From assembly GCA_963978905.1 (NCBI GenBank), contig OZ022260.1, positions 4,577,725 through 4,641,724 of the forward strand: a DNA stretch of 64,000 nucleotides, given 5' to 3'. This document shows, one piece after another, positions 49,339 through 60,730 of this stretch. The DNA comes from Trichostrongylus colubriformis (taxonomy: Eukaryota > Nematoda > Chromadorea > Rhabditida > Trichostrongylidae). The position numbers and the translations under genes are program-made. Position 1 is the first letter of the stretch. The number at the start of each line of letters is the position of its first letter. The notes beneath the pieces were generated by a model. It saw nothing but the letters and a program-made list of their open reading frames with translations. It made no database searches and was not told the origin of the DNA.

Positions 49339-52300
49339 GGGACTACCCTAATTTCTCAAGTTCAACTTGTGCTGGCATGTTTAAACTCGTATTTTCCTGT
49401 TTCCAATTCTTCCCCCCCCCCTCTTTCCTTCAAATACAAGAACAACCCCATTAGTCCATAAGACACCCATCTCTGTTTTTCTGCGCGGGACCACTGGGAT
49501 CCTTGGACAGGCAGAAACTAAGACAAATCTTTTGATGGTGCCTTGAACGGGCACAAACTAATTCGAGAGCTTTTTGATTTCTCAAATTTTGATATGAGAT
49601 CTGCTGCCGGTTGAAAATAGGAAAAAGTGGTCAAACAGTGGAAAAAATCTTTCTGTATACACCATGTCGCTCTTTTACTCATGAATGTCTGAGTGACTGG
49701 AAGTGATTGGAAGGCTAATATGTGAAGCCAATTTGTTGTGCAAATAAGGACACTTCCATGTCAATTGATGAGAGTTTCAGAATACAAAGCGATGAGATTT
49801 TGGCTTGGCTCCTTCGAAAGGGAACGGAATTGTTTTGGACCAATAAACCGGCCACAATTGAGAGAACCACTTTTTTTCGTGATGTTGCTACAAGAGGACA
49901 TGTAGCATCACAAGAGGGCAAAAACCGGTTAATGTGAGGTCTTTGAAAGTACAAGGGCAAGGGGTTTTTGAAGGACGATATGTGGTTCTTTTAGCTCGTC
50001 AGCGTGGGCTACTAATAGGACTTTTGTGACTTGTGGACGGACAACTGTTCCTGGCTCATACAAAGTGTTCCTCAATTTCAAACTTTTCTAGTCTCACTTC
50101 ATGTTTGAAGAGATGTTTACTATGTGATGAAGAAGGCCCTATACTAAGTTGGAGATGCAAACATTTTCTTTCCCATATCACAAATGATTTCAAATTACCC
50201 TCCCACTCTATTTCGCGCTCCGCTGCCTAATTAACGGTATCCTTGGAGATTTTTAATGCGCATCATTATTCGTGATCATTAACCAATGATGAGGCTGTGA
50301 CTGCCCAAGTTTGCACGATTCCCATACGAGTTCCTCTTTTTCCTTTCCATTTTTGATTACGGTTTAGGGAATCGAAATTCCTTTCTTCGGAATTTACGCG
50401 TAGCCCTGCAACCCTGTTGTACAAAATGTCGCGTACAATACGTAGTTGGCACCTCTCAACACGTTACGTCTGTTTTGGAGAGCCACGCCCATAGGTCAGG
50501 TTTTTTGTGGATAGCCACGCCCATTTTGCCTTCTCACTCATGCCGTTCATGAAAGTGTGTTTTTCTGAATTTTTTCTCCTCAAGTCCTCATTAGTGATTT
50601 TCTGCTACTTTGCTGTCTCATTATTTATGAATTCACGTAGACACGATAGCTCGGCATAGCATCATAAGTAGAAGCTGAAAACCACGTAGTTAGCTGTTTC
50701 ATCGTTGGTCATTGAACTTTGATCCCACATGGGACCATACGCAATCGACCATTAAACTTCTTAGCTGTTAAGAGAAAAAGCTAGAAACGGGTTCACTTTA
50801 CACACACGCAGAGGACGAGCGACGTCAAGACCTTCATCAGGGTTGCGTCAGCGGGATCTCATCGGTGCTGCGGAGAGGATCGTTTAGGTGGGCTTTCTAG
50901 GCGTTAAACTGATCGGTGGGAGGTGAGATAGGGTATCACCGGTTTGTGGCTTCACAGGCCAATGGAGGATTGCAGTGAAGCGCTCTTTCCGCCTCGCTGA
51001 ATCTTTTAGCAACGTTTCTAACCGTGGCGAACGGCTGTTCAACTGCTAACTGGGTCCACTTGGCCAGTTCTGTGTTGTTCTTGAAAGCCCGTAATTTTCG
51101 GGAACTTTCCGTGTCTGTTTCCGCGGGGTAAGACCAGGGTCAAGGCATGTATTTGGCTGTGCTCATGTAGCTGTTGGTTTAGCTTAGGGATCTGGTGGAA
51201 ATGCCTATGCTATTTGTTTTCAAAATTCCATAAAAGAGCGAGCATCTATCACAATTTGTCTTCTGCGCTATTGCTCATCAGCCTTCAAAATATTGCTGGA
51301 TTAGGCCACGATTAGCTCGCTTACGAAAGAAGCTGCTGATAGAAAGCCACGAGTGCGGTGGGAGGGGTCGGTTAAGGGGCGGGACTTGAGCGGTAACTCA
51401 ACAAGACAAAACGTGTCAAAACCTCAATAGACGACAATAAAGATTCCTTATTTTTCCTAGGGTCCAAAGTTAGCCTCTGAGTAAGGTTACTTGACCGATT
51501 TTTGATGATCGGGAACTTTCATTTCTTATCGGGGGTGATTGGCAGCGCAAAGTGCTGGGCGTCCCTGGCCGCGGCGCCCATCGCCACGGCATGCAATGCC
51601 CAGCGCCAGCGCTAGACGTGGCAGCCGCGGCGTTGCTATCTCTACCTGATTTCGCGTTGTTGGCCAACCGGTTTCTCGACTTCGCACAGCGCAGTTGACT
51701 GGCTGGCTGAATGACTCTCGCTCACCCGATTGCTGCCGTCGCACCGACCTCGGCGACTCTTTTTTTTCTCCCTGGCGCCATTGTCATCGTCTCATCTGCC
51801 ATTTCTTCCTTATTACCAGCCGCTTCTAATCCGCTATTTTTTTCACACGACTCCATTTTTCACCGTTTTTCCACATCTTGCGCCTTGACATTTCGCCGTA
51901 ATTAATGCGGGTTTAGTGCGATCAATATCGTCGCATTATTACAGCGATGCGATTGCAGAAACACATCTACATGAGTCGGCAGAAGAACAGAAAAGGGTTA
52001 ATTTGAATGGGGAAGGTGTGGTTGTGTGTGTGACTTTCCCAGGTATTGTACTGTGGACTCTGGCCAAGTTTATTGCTGAGAGGGTAGAAGCGAAATACGG
52101 CTGAGCTCATCAGAATTTCGAGATTATGGTCAAAAAATCAATCGCAATCTGTTAAACGGCGAGCCTAGGATGATAAGTTCTTATCAGGGAATTTGATTTC
52201 ATACCCCACGCTTTAGTCGGTGTATAGGGAACACACTGGTAGTTGAGGGGTTCGGCCTCTAAGGCATTTTTGCGAAGATTGAGTTGGGTAGAGTTTGGGA

Positions 52301-52446
52301 GCTCAAGGGTGGATGGATAGTCCACGAACTGTGAATATCCCACATGAGAGCTGTGGGAGTCGTTATATAGCCCTGGCCTTGACCAGATTAGGCCCAATCA
52401 ATACAAATATCCATAGAGTTCGAAAAAGTAACTGTTCGGTGGGAGG
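49339..52446. other. Intron segment; no gene proven
   Basis: A 71-codon frame at 49722-49937 (CANKDTSMSIDESFRIQSDE) is not simple sequence but has no recognised homology or matching splice sites. Two AGCCACGCCCAT boxes lie near 50480 and 50514. A GC-rich stretch lies at 51540-51760. No repeat-family member was seen. Confidence 0.3.
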
Positions 52447-52730
52447 AGGTGGTGTAGTGACAGGTGGCGCGTACCCCACTCCCATAGTGAGGGGATCAGA
52501 TCCCGCATCTATGCCCACCGAGGCCAATCAAGCCTTCCATCCCTCCGCGGTAGGTGAATTGGTACCAGACTCGTCTGAAAGGATAGAAGCACTGATGTGT
52601 ACATCGGCTGGCCCCTGCAAGTCATTGTATAGGCTAGATCGCATTCCCACGCCACCACGATTATGAATGGAATTGGAACGCGCGGCGCATCCCGTAGAAA
52701 GGATTGATTAACGCCAAGAACTCTATCCCC
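52447..52730 (+). mobile_element. tRNA-derived SINE candidate, copy 3
   Basis: The head is GGTGGTGTAGTGACAGGTGG CGCGTAC. B-box position reads GGATCAGATCCCGC, degraded. The body matches copy 2: TTGGTACCAGACTCGTCTGA, GTCATTGTATAGGCTAGATC, CACCACGATTATGAATGG. The tail is CGCGGCGCATCCCGTAGAAA GGATTGATTAACGCC. Confidence 0.7.
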
Positions 52731-54736
52731 TTAACCTTATGGTGGAAGTCAGAGGTGACATCAGTTCCGACAGAGTTACACTAGATGGTTTGATGAGTGA
52801 GTTTTATGAAGGTCAAGGTAACCGAACCCCCCAACTTTCCTTTTTTTTTCGTTTTTGTCTACTCGATTGCGATTATCACATCTGCTGACGGCTATGATAG
52901 GGTCAGGATGATATTTCATGAGATGGCCAGGATTTTTTAGAAGCTGAAGGGTTAGAGTGGTGCATAATGCACTGGAGTTGGGATTTCATGAAGTAGGAAG
53001 GACGAAATTGGGTCATACTTATTAACGGTTCAGTTCATAGTAAGTATGCTATACGTTTATTGACTAATACAACTCCAACCAACCCTGATTGGATGGTTCT
53101 GACCCTCGAAGGTCTTTCTTTCTTTTAAAAGTTCCATGACCACTTCATATAGCGCCCTGCTGCCACTTTACAGGCTACTTTTTGCCATTTCCATTCCTTT
53201 TTTTTTGTCTGAAGATTGGAAACCTCAACATAAGCGCGGGGTTACCAGACGGTTGCAAGATTTCTCCAATTCAATGTCATGGTCAATAAACGGGTGCTGT
53301 TTTTCAAGGCCATTGAAAACTTATCGTTTCACATCGTTCACTGGCTAATTCGCTCGTCTAGCAGGCGCTTTATAAAAATCGTAATTGAAGGTGGGTAACT
53401 TTGTGTTTTTGAACTTGTTCCTTGCAACTTCGAACACTGGTTTGTGCCGTGCATTAGACGTACATGAAATATCGTGGAAGCGTCGATCAGGAACGTTTCA
53501 TACAAAAAGCTGTCAAGGTGACAGTTTCTTCGTCTCTTAAGGGAGGTGGGCACAGACTAACATCCATGAATGGCTTGGAAGTCTTCGGAGGTGGGCTCGA
53601 TCTCAGTGATGGTATAGGTGCAGTACCACCCCTCCCATCCATTACGTTACTGTACTCCCTGAAAACTGGAAACAGTCACATTTAGGGATCTAGAGGCCAT
53701 TCGATATATGCTTGTGATTCTTATGATTGTGGTTTCCCAGTCAAGGAAATACTGTTGTTTTCTGTTGGCTAAACATTGCACTTAGTGAATGATTTGTAAG
53801 CTACAGAGCGCTTCTTTATGGCCAGTTTTCTAAATAATCGCAGTGAAGCGCTAAGTAATCTCCTCGAGACACGCCATGTATCGGTTTCCACCTAGAATCG
53901 TATAAGCATTGAATGCGTTCTGCTCCGACACTATTGATGTGGGATAAAGAGGGATGGGCACGAAAAAGAGAAATCAAGCGGCCGATGTAAGTACAAGTGA
54001 GCGAAACGGGTGGTCCCATTGATTCGGACAATATTCGTCCTGGAATACGATTCTCTGAGACTCAACACTCGGACCATGTCTGTGGAAGCAGCGCCATTAA
54101 TCTAAGGGCCTTCTTCCCTTTATTGCCATTTATTATTGAAAACCAGCGGTTTTTATTTAAGGGTAAGCTTCATGGTCACGCAACCATCCGTTGTGGTCAC
54201 GTAACCCCATCTCAACGCGAGCTAGCGTATGCCATGTTGTCGCTTGTGGAACGAGATATTCGTTAATTACACACCCATCACATTGAGAACGGTGATTCTT
54301 CCTGCTCTCAACTGCTATCATCCGGTGTATGGCCTGATCTGTGGCCCAACCACACGACGAGTCTTCGACCAACCGAAGGGGTTTTCGGGCCGATCTTTGA
54401 GTGAAACGGCGGACATGCGTGGCTATTATCTGAGCACATCGTAAGGAAACGATGACGACCGCCGCCATCACCGCTGCTGCTTACGACGGCAATCGCCACC
54501 GCGCTGCTGCACCGCCGCGGTGTTCCATTCGTTTCATTGCTGTCTTCGTTGGTAATCGGTTGGCTGAAGATAGGTTCGTCACGATGCTCGTCTGTCTATC
54601 TGTACATATCACTTTGGATATACTGAGACGATGAAAGAAATAGACTCGCAGCAAATACGAAAGTCGAGGTGAGTGAGATTGGCTCAATAGTGATCGGAAC
54701 TTCCAAGGGATCAGCACTTTCGATGGCCAATGAGAT

Positions 54737-54899
54737 GGGGGTGGGGGGGGGGGGGTGGGGACAATTTCTTGGATACTGAAAAGCAACATGTCTTTACATG
54801 AAGGTCGATCGCTAACACATTAGCTTACAGGATCATACCTGTACATAAGACCGGTCTTGTAAAGACATTATTTTCACAATTTGACAAAATGCCCCCCCC
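54737..54899. mobile_element. G/C-bounded inverted-repeat element, copy G
   Basis: Starts with G-rich DNA including G13 and GGGGACAATTTCTTGGATAC. Contains AACATGTCTTTACATGAAGG and GTCTTGTAAAGACATTATTT. Ends TTTGACAAAATGCCCCCCCC. Confidence 0.7.
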
Positions 54900-55092
54900 T
54901 TCCTTAGGATTGTGCCGGGCCCGTTGTTGTACCCCGTCGCTATGCAAAAGCTTCCAACATAGGCGTCACAGTTACGTTACAGTTCCTTAGATGCCATTTT
55001 CTGTGTTTCATCTGGTTCTATGCAACAGCTGAGGATTTATTCGAGGCATCTCGCATATCCCTTGAAATGCGTGCATGAAAGCTCCCACCGCT

Positions 55093-55558
55093 TGAAGGCA
55101 TACGACGCGATAATCAGATTGGTGGTCAACCTCCTTGGGACAAGTAGATCTTTGAATAATTGCCACAAATGCACCTTTGTTGCTGCTGTACGGTGCACCC
55201 TCACGTGTTGTGCCTGTTTGAACACATCCTAGCCACGCCCACCCAGCCAAATCACACCTAGCCTTGGACGGACAAGTTTCCAAAGTGTCGTTCGCGCTGA
55301 GAAGGAAATTTGCAATTAGAGAAGATAATTTAATAAAACAACCATTTCTATGATGAACAGCTTCCACATTGGAAATTTTTTGTCGAAGGCGACGTATGAT
55401 TTGGTTGGGTGGGCGTGGCTCGGTTGTGTTCAAGCTCACAGAACACCGTGATGGTGCACCGTGCAGCTGCAACAAAGATGCAATTTGAGCAGTTATCCGA
55501 GGATGTACTTCCCCCAAGAAAGTAAGCCACTAATCTGATCGTCGCAAGATGTGCCTTT
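55093..55558. mobile_element. Long foldback element, copy B of the 28852 family
   Basis: Arms TTGAAGGCATACGACGCGAT and ATCGTCGCAAGATGTGCCTT with inner blocks ACGGTGCACCCTCAC, TAGCCACGCCCACCCAGCC and GGTTGGGTGGGCGTGGCTCG. It is more diverged than copy A. The outer TTAA is TTGA at one side and TTGG at the other. Confidence 0.8.
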
Positions 55559-58518
55559 GGATGAGAAGGATGAGCTTTTCTTTCAAAAATTACTCCTTAG
55601 ACTGGACGCGGTATACTACGCCACAGGTATCCCCATCGGGGGCGTCTCTATGTCAAAAATCTATCCCTTTTATTAACTTTCACTCTCCCGTGCTCTCTTA
55701 CAGCCTGCCACATCACTTCCGGTTTTGAATGTTCCAAGAAATCGCTGATTAGAGATGTAACTATGGCTAATCTAATGTGACATACCGAAGAATGCTGCAG
55801 TGGACTGTGGACTTTCTATCGAATGTTTACTCTTGGAGACACCATTTAAATTTTTCAATTCCCGAAATTCTATGGATCATTCTCACAAGGTTTTCTTTGA
55901 ATAGCTGTCCCTCCTCCCACCTTTAGCCAGCTTCTACTCCGTTTTTCTCGCCTGAGTCACGTATATTTTCTAATCCTCATTGCAACCAGCCGTTCTTTCT
56001 ACTCTGGTTTTTATGACTCTGCCGCGCGCTGGACTTTTTACTGCTTTCTCTAATACTTTGTTCTTCGAACCGTTTGCGATGTCCCCTCCTGTTCCGTCAG
56101 GATGTTCTCCATTGCCAGGCTAACTCATGGGGATTCCAAATGTTACCTTTGGCTCCTAGAACGGTCTGGTAGGCCCTTCAACAGCCGTATAAAAGCTCCG
56201 TCTGGCCATGCTCAGGCATCCCCTCTGAAGAGCCCATCACCATTATCGCCGTCATCATTTCACGGCCGTCTGATCATTAATGGTAACACTGCTCGGGCGC
56301 TTAATTGCCTCATAACGCCCCGCAAGAGCCGAGCCCATACAGCGAGCGGGTGGTGGTGGTGAAGGCGGCGGCAGCTCGACGCCATCTCTACGTCGTCAGT
56401 TACCGCCACTCCGTGCAGAGTCTTCTTCCTGCTTCTTCGGACTCAAAAGCTCGACTTATTGACGACATCGTGGCTGCGCCGCTGGCTACCGGCCGGCTGT
56501 CAGGGTCCCTCCACTCAGCAGCTCTCCACCACTTCCGTCATCTCTCAGCGCTGTCTGATCCTCAGTCTCACGCTTCTTAACGCTATCTGCCGACTGTCTG
56601 TCTTTGCATGAACGACCGACGGCCACGCCTGCGCTGCCGACATCGAAGCTGCCGCATCGCGTTGTCGTCGTCGACGACGACGACGACATGATCGAAGGAG
56701 TTCTTCTGTTCAGACTCCTTTATGGCACCGTTTTAGCCAGGCTATTTTTGGGCCAAAATGTGATAATCGTCGATCTACGGCGACCTGCCGCTCCACTGTG
56801 CGATTATGATGTTTATGTGTGCGTGAATGCGTTTTCCAGGGGGCATGTATTGTATTCCATACGTAATGTTGACGGTCGGAATCTGTGTGTGTATGTGTCG
56901 ATTGGCCCTCCACGTCCACATCACGCTCCGCCCACGCATTTTCCTTCTCGTGGCTAGTTTTGGCAGCAAAAAATCCTCCCACCCTCTGCCGGTGCATGAA
57001 CTCGATTTTCGGCTCTCACTACGTTTTCCAACACATTGAATGAGCACCTGGATACTCTTCGAATTGCCCTCAATGCGGGGTATCCCTGAGGGTTCATCTG
57101 GGGTATGTGAACGTGCTTGGCATTCTCCAGTCGTGAAAATTTCCACGATCCGTTTCCTGTTTGGAACCGATTCGGAACATCTTGTTTTCTGTCATCAGAT
57201 TAATTTTCGTTTTTTTTGTGGCTTGAGAACTCCCTCACTGAATTCGCAATTCACTCAAATCATCCATCATTGATTGCGGTATATACAGTAATGGCTTTTC
57301 CATTACCCAATTAGTAAAAGGTATTCACGACATCCTTCTTACTGTTTTTTCCGCTTCCCTTCTGAAATGACGCTCCTTGGGCGCCGACAAGGTTTTTTTG
57401 GGATAGGCCATGCACTTATCCTTCATCAGAAAAATGTGTGAATCATTGAGGGGCACCCACATCGCTGTATTATTTCACGTGAGACAAAAGCGTTTGCATC
57501 ATCTTTCTAGCTATTTGGATTTCTGACTCCTCCCATTTCTTGATGGGCAAAGCGAGCCCAATAGCCAGTAACAGCGCTTTCGTTCAATAATGTTGAGATG
57601 CGTTTGGCAATCTGATCTTTGGCATGTCCTCCTCCCTATTAATCACATTTACTATAGCTTTTAGGTCCTTTCAGGACCTTGTGGAATGGGACTTTTGCTA
57701 TGGTCCCTATGATCCAATTTCCGCAACCTGCTATTTGTAGACGAGGCAGTTTTTAAAGGTCCCAGCCATCCCTTATCTGGGCACTAATCGCCTGATAAAG
57801 TAGACTAGTTCATGAATATTCACAACTTTCTCTCCTCATTCTGGGCTTTCAAAGGCAAGCTGAAATCGTCCAGGCTCGACTCGAGTACTAATAAAACCGT
57901 GTATAAATCATTTTGAATGCCGATTTTTCATGATACGGCGGCATTTTGGTGATTGGGAATGGTTGGGTGATCATTCATGCCGGCGTTCATCAGGTTACCG
58001 TCAGCATTTAGGTGGTCATAAATCGCCGCACGTGAACATATGTTACGGACAGGCTCGGCTAGCGGTGTGAAGCGGCTCGAGAAAACCCATTTATCTTCAG
58101 TTGGATGACACTTGTTAACTCTTGCATATTCACTGCATCTCTGCTCATGCAATGTTGCAATTGCAAATCAGAAGGGAGCATTCGGGGATTTGGGCGATCT
58201 AGCTGCGGGATATAAAAGGTGTCTTCCGAAATAGTATTCAATGAAGTGTCTGTTCCCCTTGCCCTATAGGAACTGTTTGCACCTCCCTTTTATGGTATCT
58301 GATGGTGATCGCACAACAGTTCCTCCATGGATCTGTGATTCCTTGGATTAAACTGGAGCTGATACTCCTCTCTGCTAACCCAAGATTTGCTGTATAACTC
58401 AAAGGCATGGCTTAATCTGTCTCCCGCTTCATCTGCTTGCTTTCATAACGGCTATATAGAGTGAGACGGCTATGTTTGGCTAACTGTGCCACATATGATC
58501 TCTCCAGCTACCTTTAGC
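55559..58518. other. Intron segment; GC-rich island 56100-56720
   Basis: The island contains a GTCGTCGTCGACGACGACGA palindrome near 56665 and Ser/Ala-coding low-complexity frames. A TGTTTAC site lies near 55836. No exon can be supported. It could be a promoter or untranslated exon of another isoform. Confidence 0.3.
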
Positions 58519-58850
58519 CAGGACAATCAGGTGTCGAGGAAAATAGCCGCTCCAGTGAGTCACTACTGCCAAATTGTATAGTTACAAAGTCTTTTATTGC
58601 CATGTATTCGCACGAGGCAAAAAAAATATTTATTTTACATCTCTCTATACTTATTCGCTTTGAAATAACCTTTGACTCTCATCTGCTTAGTGAAAATTTT
58701 TCGTGAAAGATTTGAAAGATTTTAGTGCTTATCGCTGACCTCTGTAGGTACCACCCCCGTCTCATTTGCGGTCAAATACGACCCTCCGTTTGCGATCAAA
58801 AGTGTCCCCCCCCCTGTCCAGGAATCCTCGACTCCCGGTATTCCCTGTCT
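58519..58850. mobile_element. GTCGAGGAA-ended element, copy 3
   Basis: Starts CAGGTGTCGAGGAAAATAGC CGCTCC and ends GGAATCCTCGACTCCCGGTA TTCCCTG. It also shares AGTGCTTATCGCTGACCTCTG TAGGTAC with the copy at 7740-8095. Confidence 0.65.
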
Positions 58851-58943
58851 CTAGCTCTCTGTACTTGCATAATGTTCAGAACTCATTTCATCTCTGATTT
58901 TGGTAACATTATGAAGCTGACTAGGAGCTGAATATTCCAACCC

Positions 58944-59215
58944 GGGTGGGAGACGCAAGGTCGAATTTCCGCGCGACCGCCCGCGGCGAGCAGCGCGGCA
59001 AGTACGAGTCGTTTGGAATCCCCCTCAAGACGCAATGAGCTGGTACCGTAAGGGACCTTTGAGGTAGGCGAACTCCTGAAGCTTTTAACTTGTAATCATT
59101 AAAGGTCCCTTACGGTACCAGCCCGTTGCGTCTTGAGCGGAATTCCCAGCGGCTCCTACTGACGGCGCCGCGAGTGCGACGCCGCAAACGGAATTTGACC
59201 TAGCGACCCTCACCC
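58944..59215. mobile_element. Palindromic MULE-like MITE, copy 3
   Basis: Same family as 11525-11798: left TCGAATTTCCGCGCGACCGC, inner GGTACCGTAAGGGACCTTTG opposite AAAGGTCCCTTACGGTACC. The flanks TTCCAACCC (58935-58943) and TTCCAAGCG (59216-59224) match at 7 of 9, a decayed target duplication. Confidence 0.85.
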
Positions 59216-60540
59216 TTCCAAGCGTAACCCTGGTGGTGAGGTTACCAGTGGATGCATGCTAGCCACGAACGATTCTGTGTTAGCTTCAATGCTAATACAT
59301 ATAGGCTGTTAGCAGATTTAATCAAACCTATTGTTTTGAGTTGTATGTTCAACGCTCAGTTCCATATATAGTCTGTGACAAAAGTCTTGATCGTTTGACC
59401 GCCAGACACAGCCCTACCAGCCACCAAGAGAACGCCAGACCCAGTTCGGATGACTTCCAACTGGAAGCAGCTCAGGCTCAATAGGAGAGAGGGGCCTACA
59501 GTCTATGTAGAAGCGGTTACCCCCAGGGCTCGATAGGGTTAAGACATCGTAGGGTTAATAAATACCTTGAGCAATATCGTAGCTGTCTCGCAGCGGATCA
59601 GCTGACAACGAATGGTCTTTGAAGGAATTTCTTGAACCTATAGTTTGTGTGTAATCAAAAATTGTCTCCGTTTTATACCTAACTAATAGATCTTGGAAAT
59701 CCCAATTCCTTGCCCTCACCCCCGGATAAGCCCCGGATGCGAACGTCAGCTGAATCTTCCTTCAGTTCAAACTATTTAGTTCAATTAGCCCCGCTGAGAT
59801 TGACTTCCTTTCTGATTTTCTGTCTAAATGCATCCATAGTCACTCTCTTGCTCGTTTTTGCACTCTTTTTTCAGCCACTCACTTTTCCACGACGGGGAGA
59901 GGGAGGGGGGAGCGATAATCAGTAACTGAGAACTTTGTTTTTCTGTTTTGCAGATATGCATTGGTAGTATTGTACCGGTTCCCTAGTCTGCTTACTTATG
60001 CGTTTCCCTCACATCATGTCACTTTCGCAGTGGGCGACTTTGGGGGTGCCTTTACCATGCCGTTTATGATGTGGCCCACCTAATCGGCTTTGCTCCAGGA
60101 AATGAGCTTTCTTTGGCAGTTTGACTGAGCTGTCTCACAGCGTATTTGCTGTTTGGGGGAACTTTCCAACTCCTTGATTCATTTTCCTACATTATGACGT
60201 TGAGAAGGTGGTTGAACGTCAAGTGCACGGCGAATCTTAAAAAGATTGATCATCATTGAGTGCTTAACTCCTTTATCCTTTTCAGTGAGCGTCCCTGCTA
60301 AAATGATAAGAGAGGGTCAGGTGTGAGTTATACCCTGGCAAATGCCGAATAACCACGGCCGGAGTGCGCCATACACATCAAGTTTTTGTTCTTAATCCAC
60401 TCGAATTTGTTCCTTATACCCATGGATACCTTGGTAACTTGGAAGTTAACACCGGCTTGGGTCAGCTCCTGATTTCGCCCAAACAAAATCTGCCCGGGAA
60501 GTGGATCGAATGTGGTTTTATCGGTGTTATATTAATTAAA
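59216..60540. other. Intron segment; nothing beyond a SINE tail
   Basis: A SINE-type tail is visible at about 60215-60260 (GTGCACGGCGAATCTTAAAA AGATTGATCATC). No exon was seen. Confidence 0.35.
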
Positions 60541-60730
60541 GGGGGGGGGGGGGTGGGTAGGGAGGGGTAACTTGTTGCGTGCGGTGACATGCCTCTACAG
60601 GGCGAGCGTGTCAATAATGTACCATACGTTACACGTAATCATGTATAACCTTGTGAAGCTAATTTACTGTTCAATATTCATGTAAAGGCTGGTTATTGTC
60701 CACCATTCGACAAGTTGCCCCCCCCCCCCC
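60541..60730. mobile_element. G/C-bounded inverted-repeat element, copy H
   Basis: G13 at the left and C13 at the right. Inner ends GGGGTAACTTGTTGCG and CATTCGACAAGTTGCC. Contains GAGCGTGTCAATAATGTACC and GTAATCATGTATAACCTTGT GAAG. A well-preserved copy about 1.9 kb upstream of the isoform-a ATG. Confidence 0.8.
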
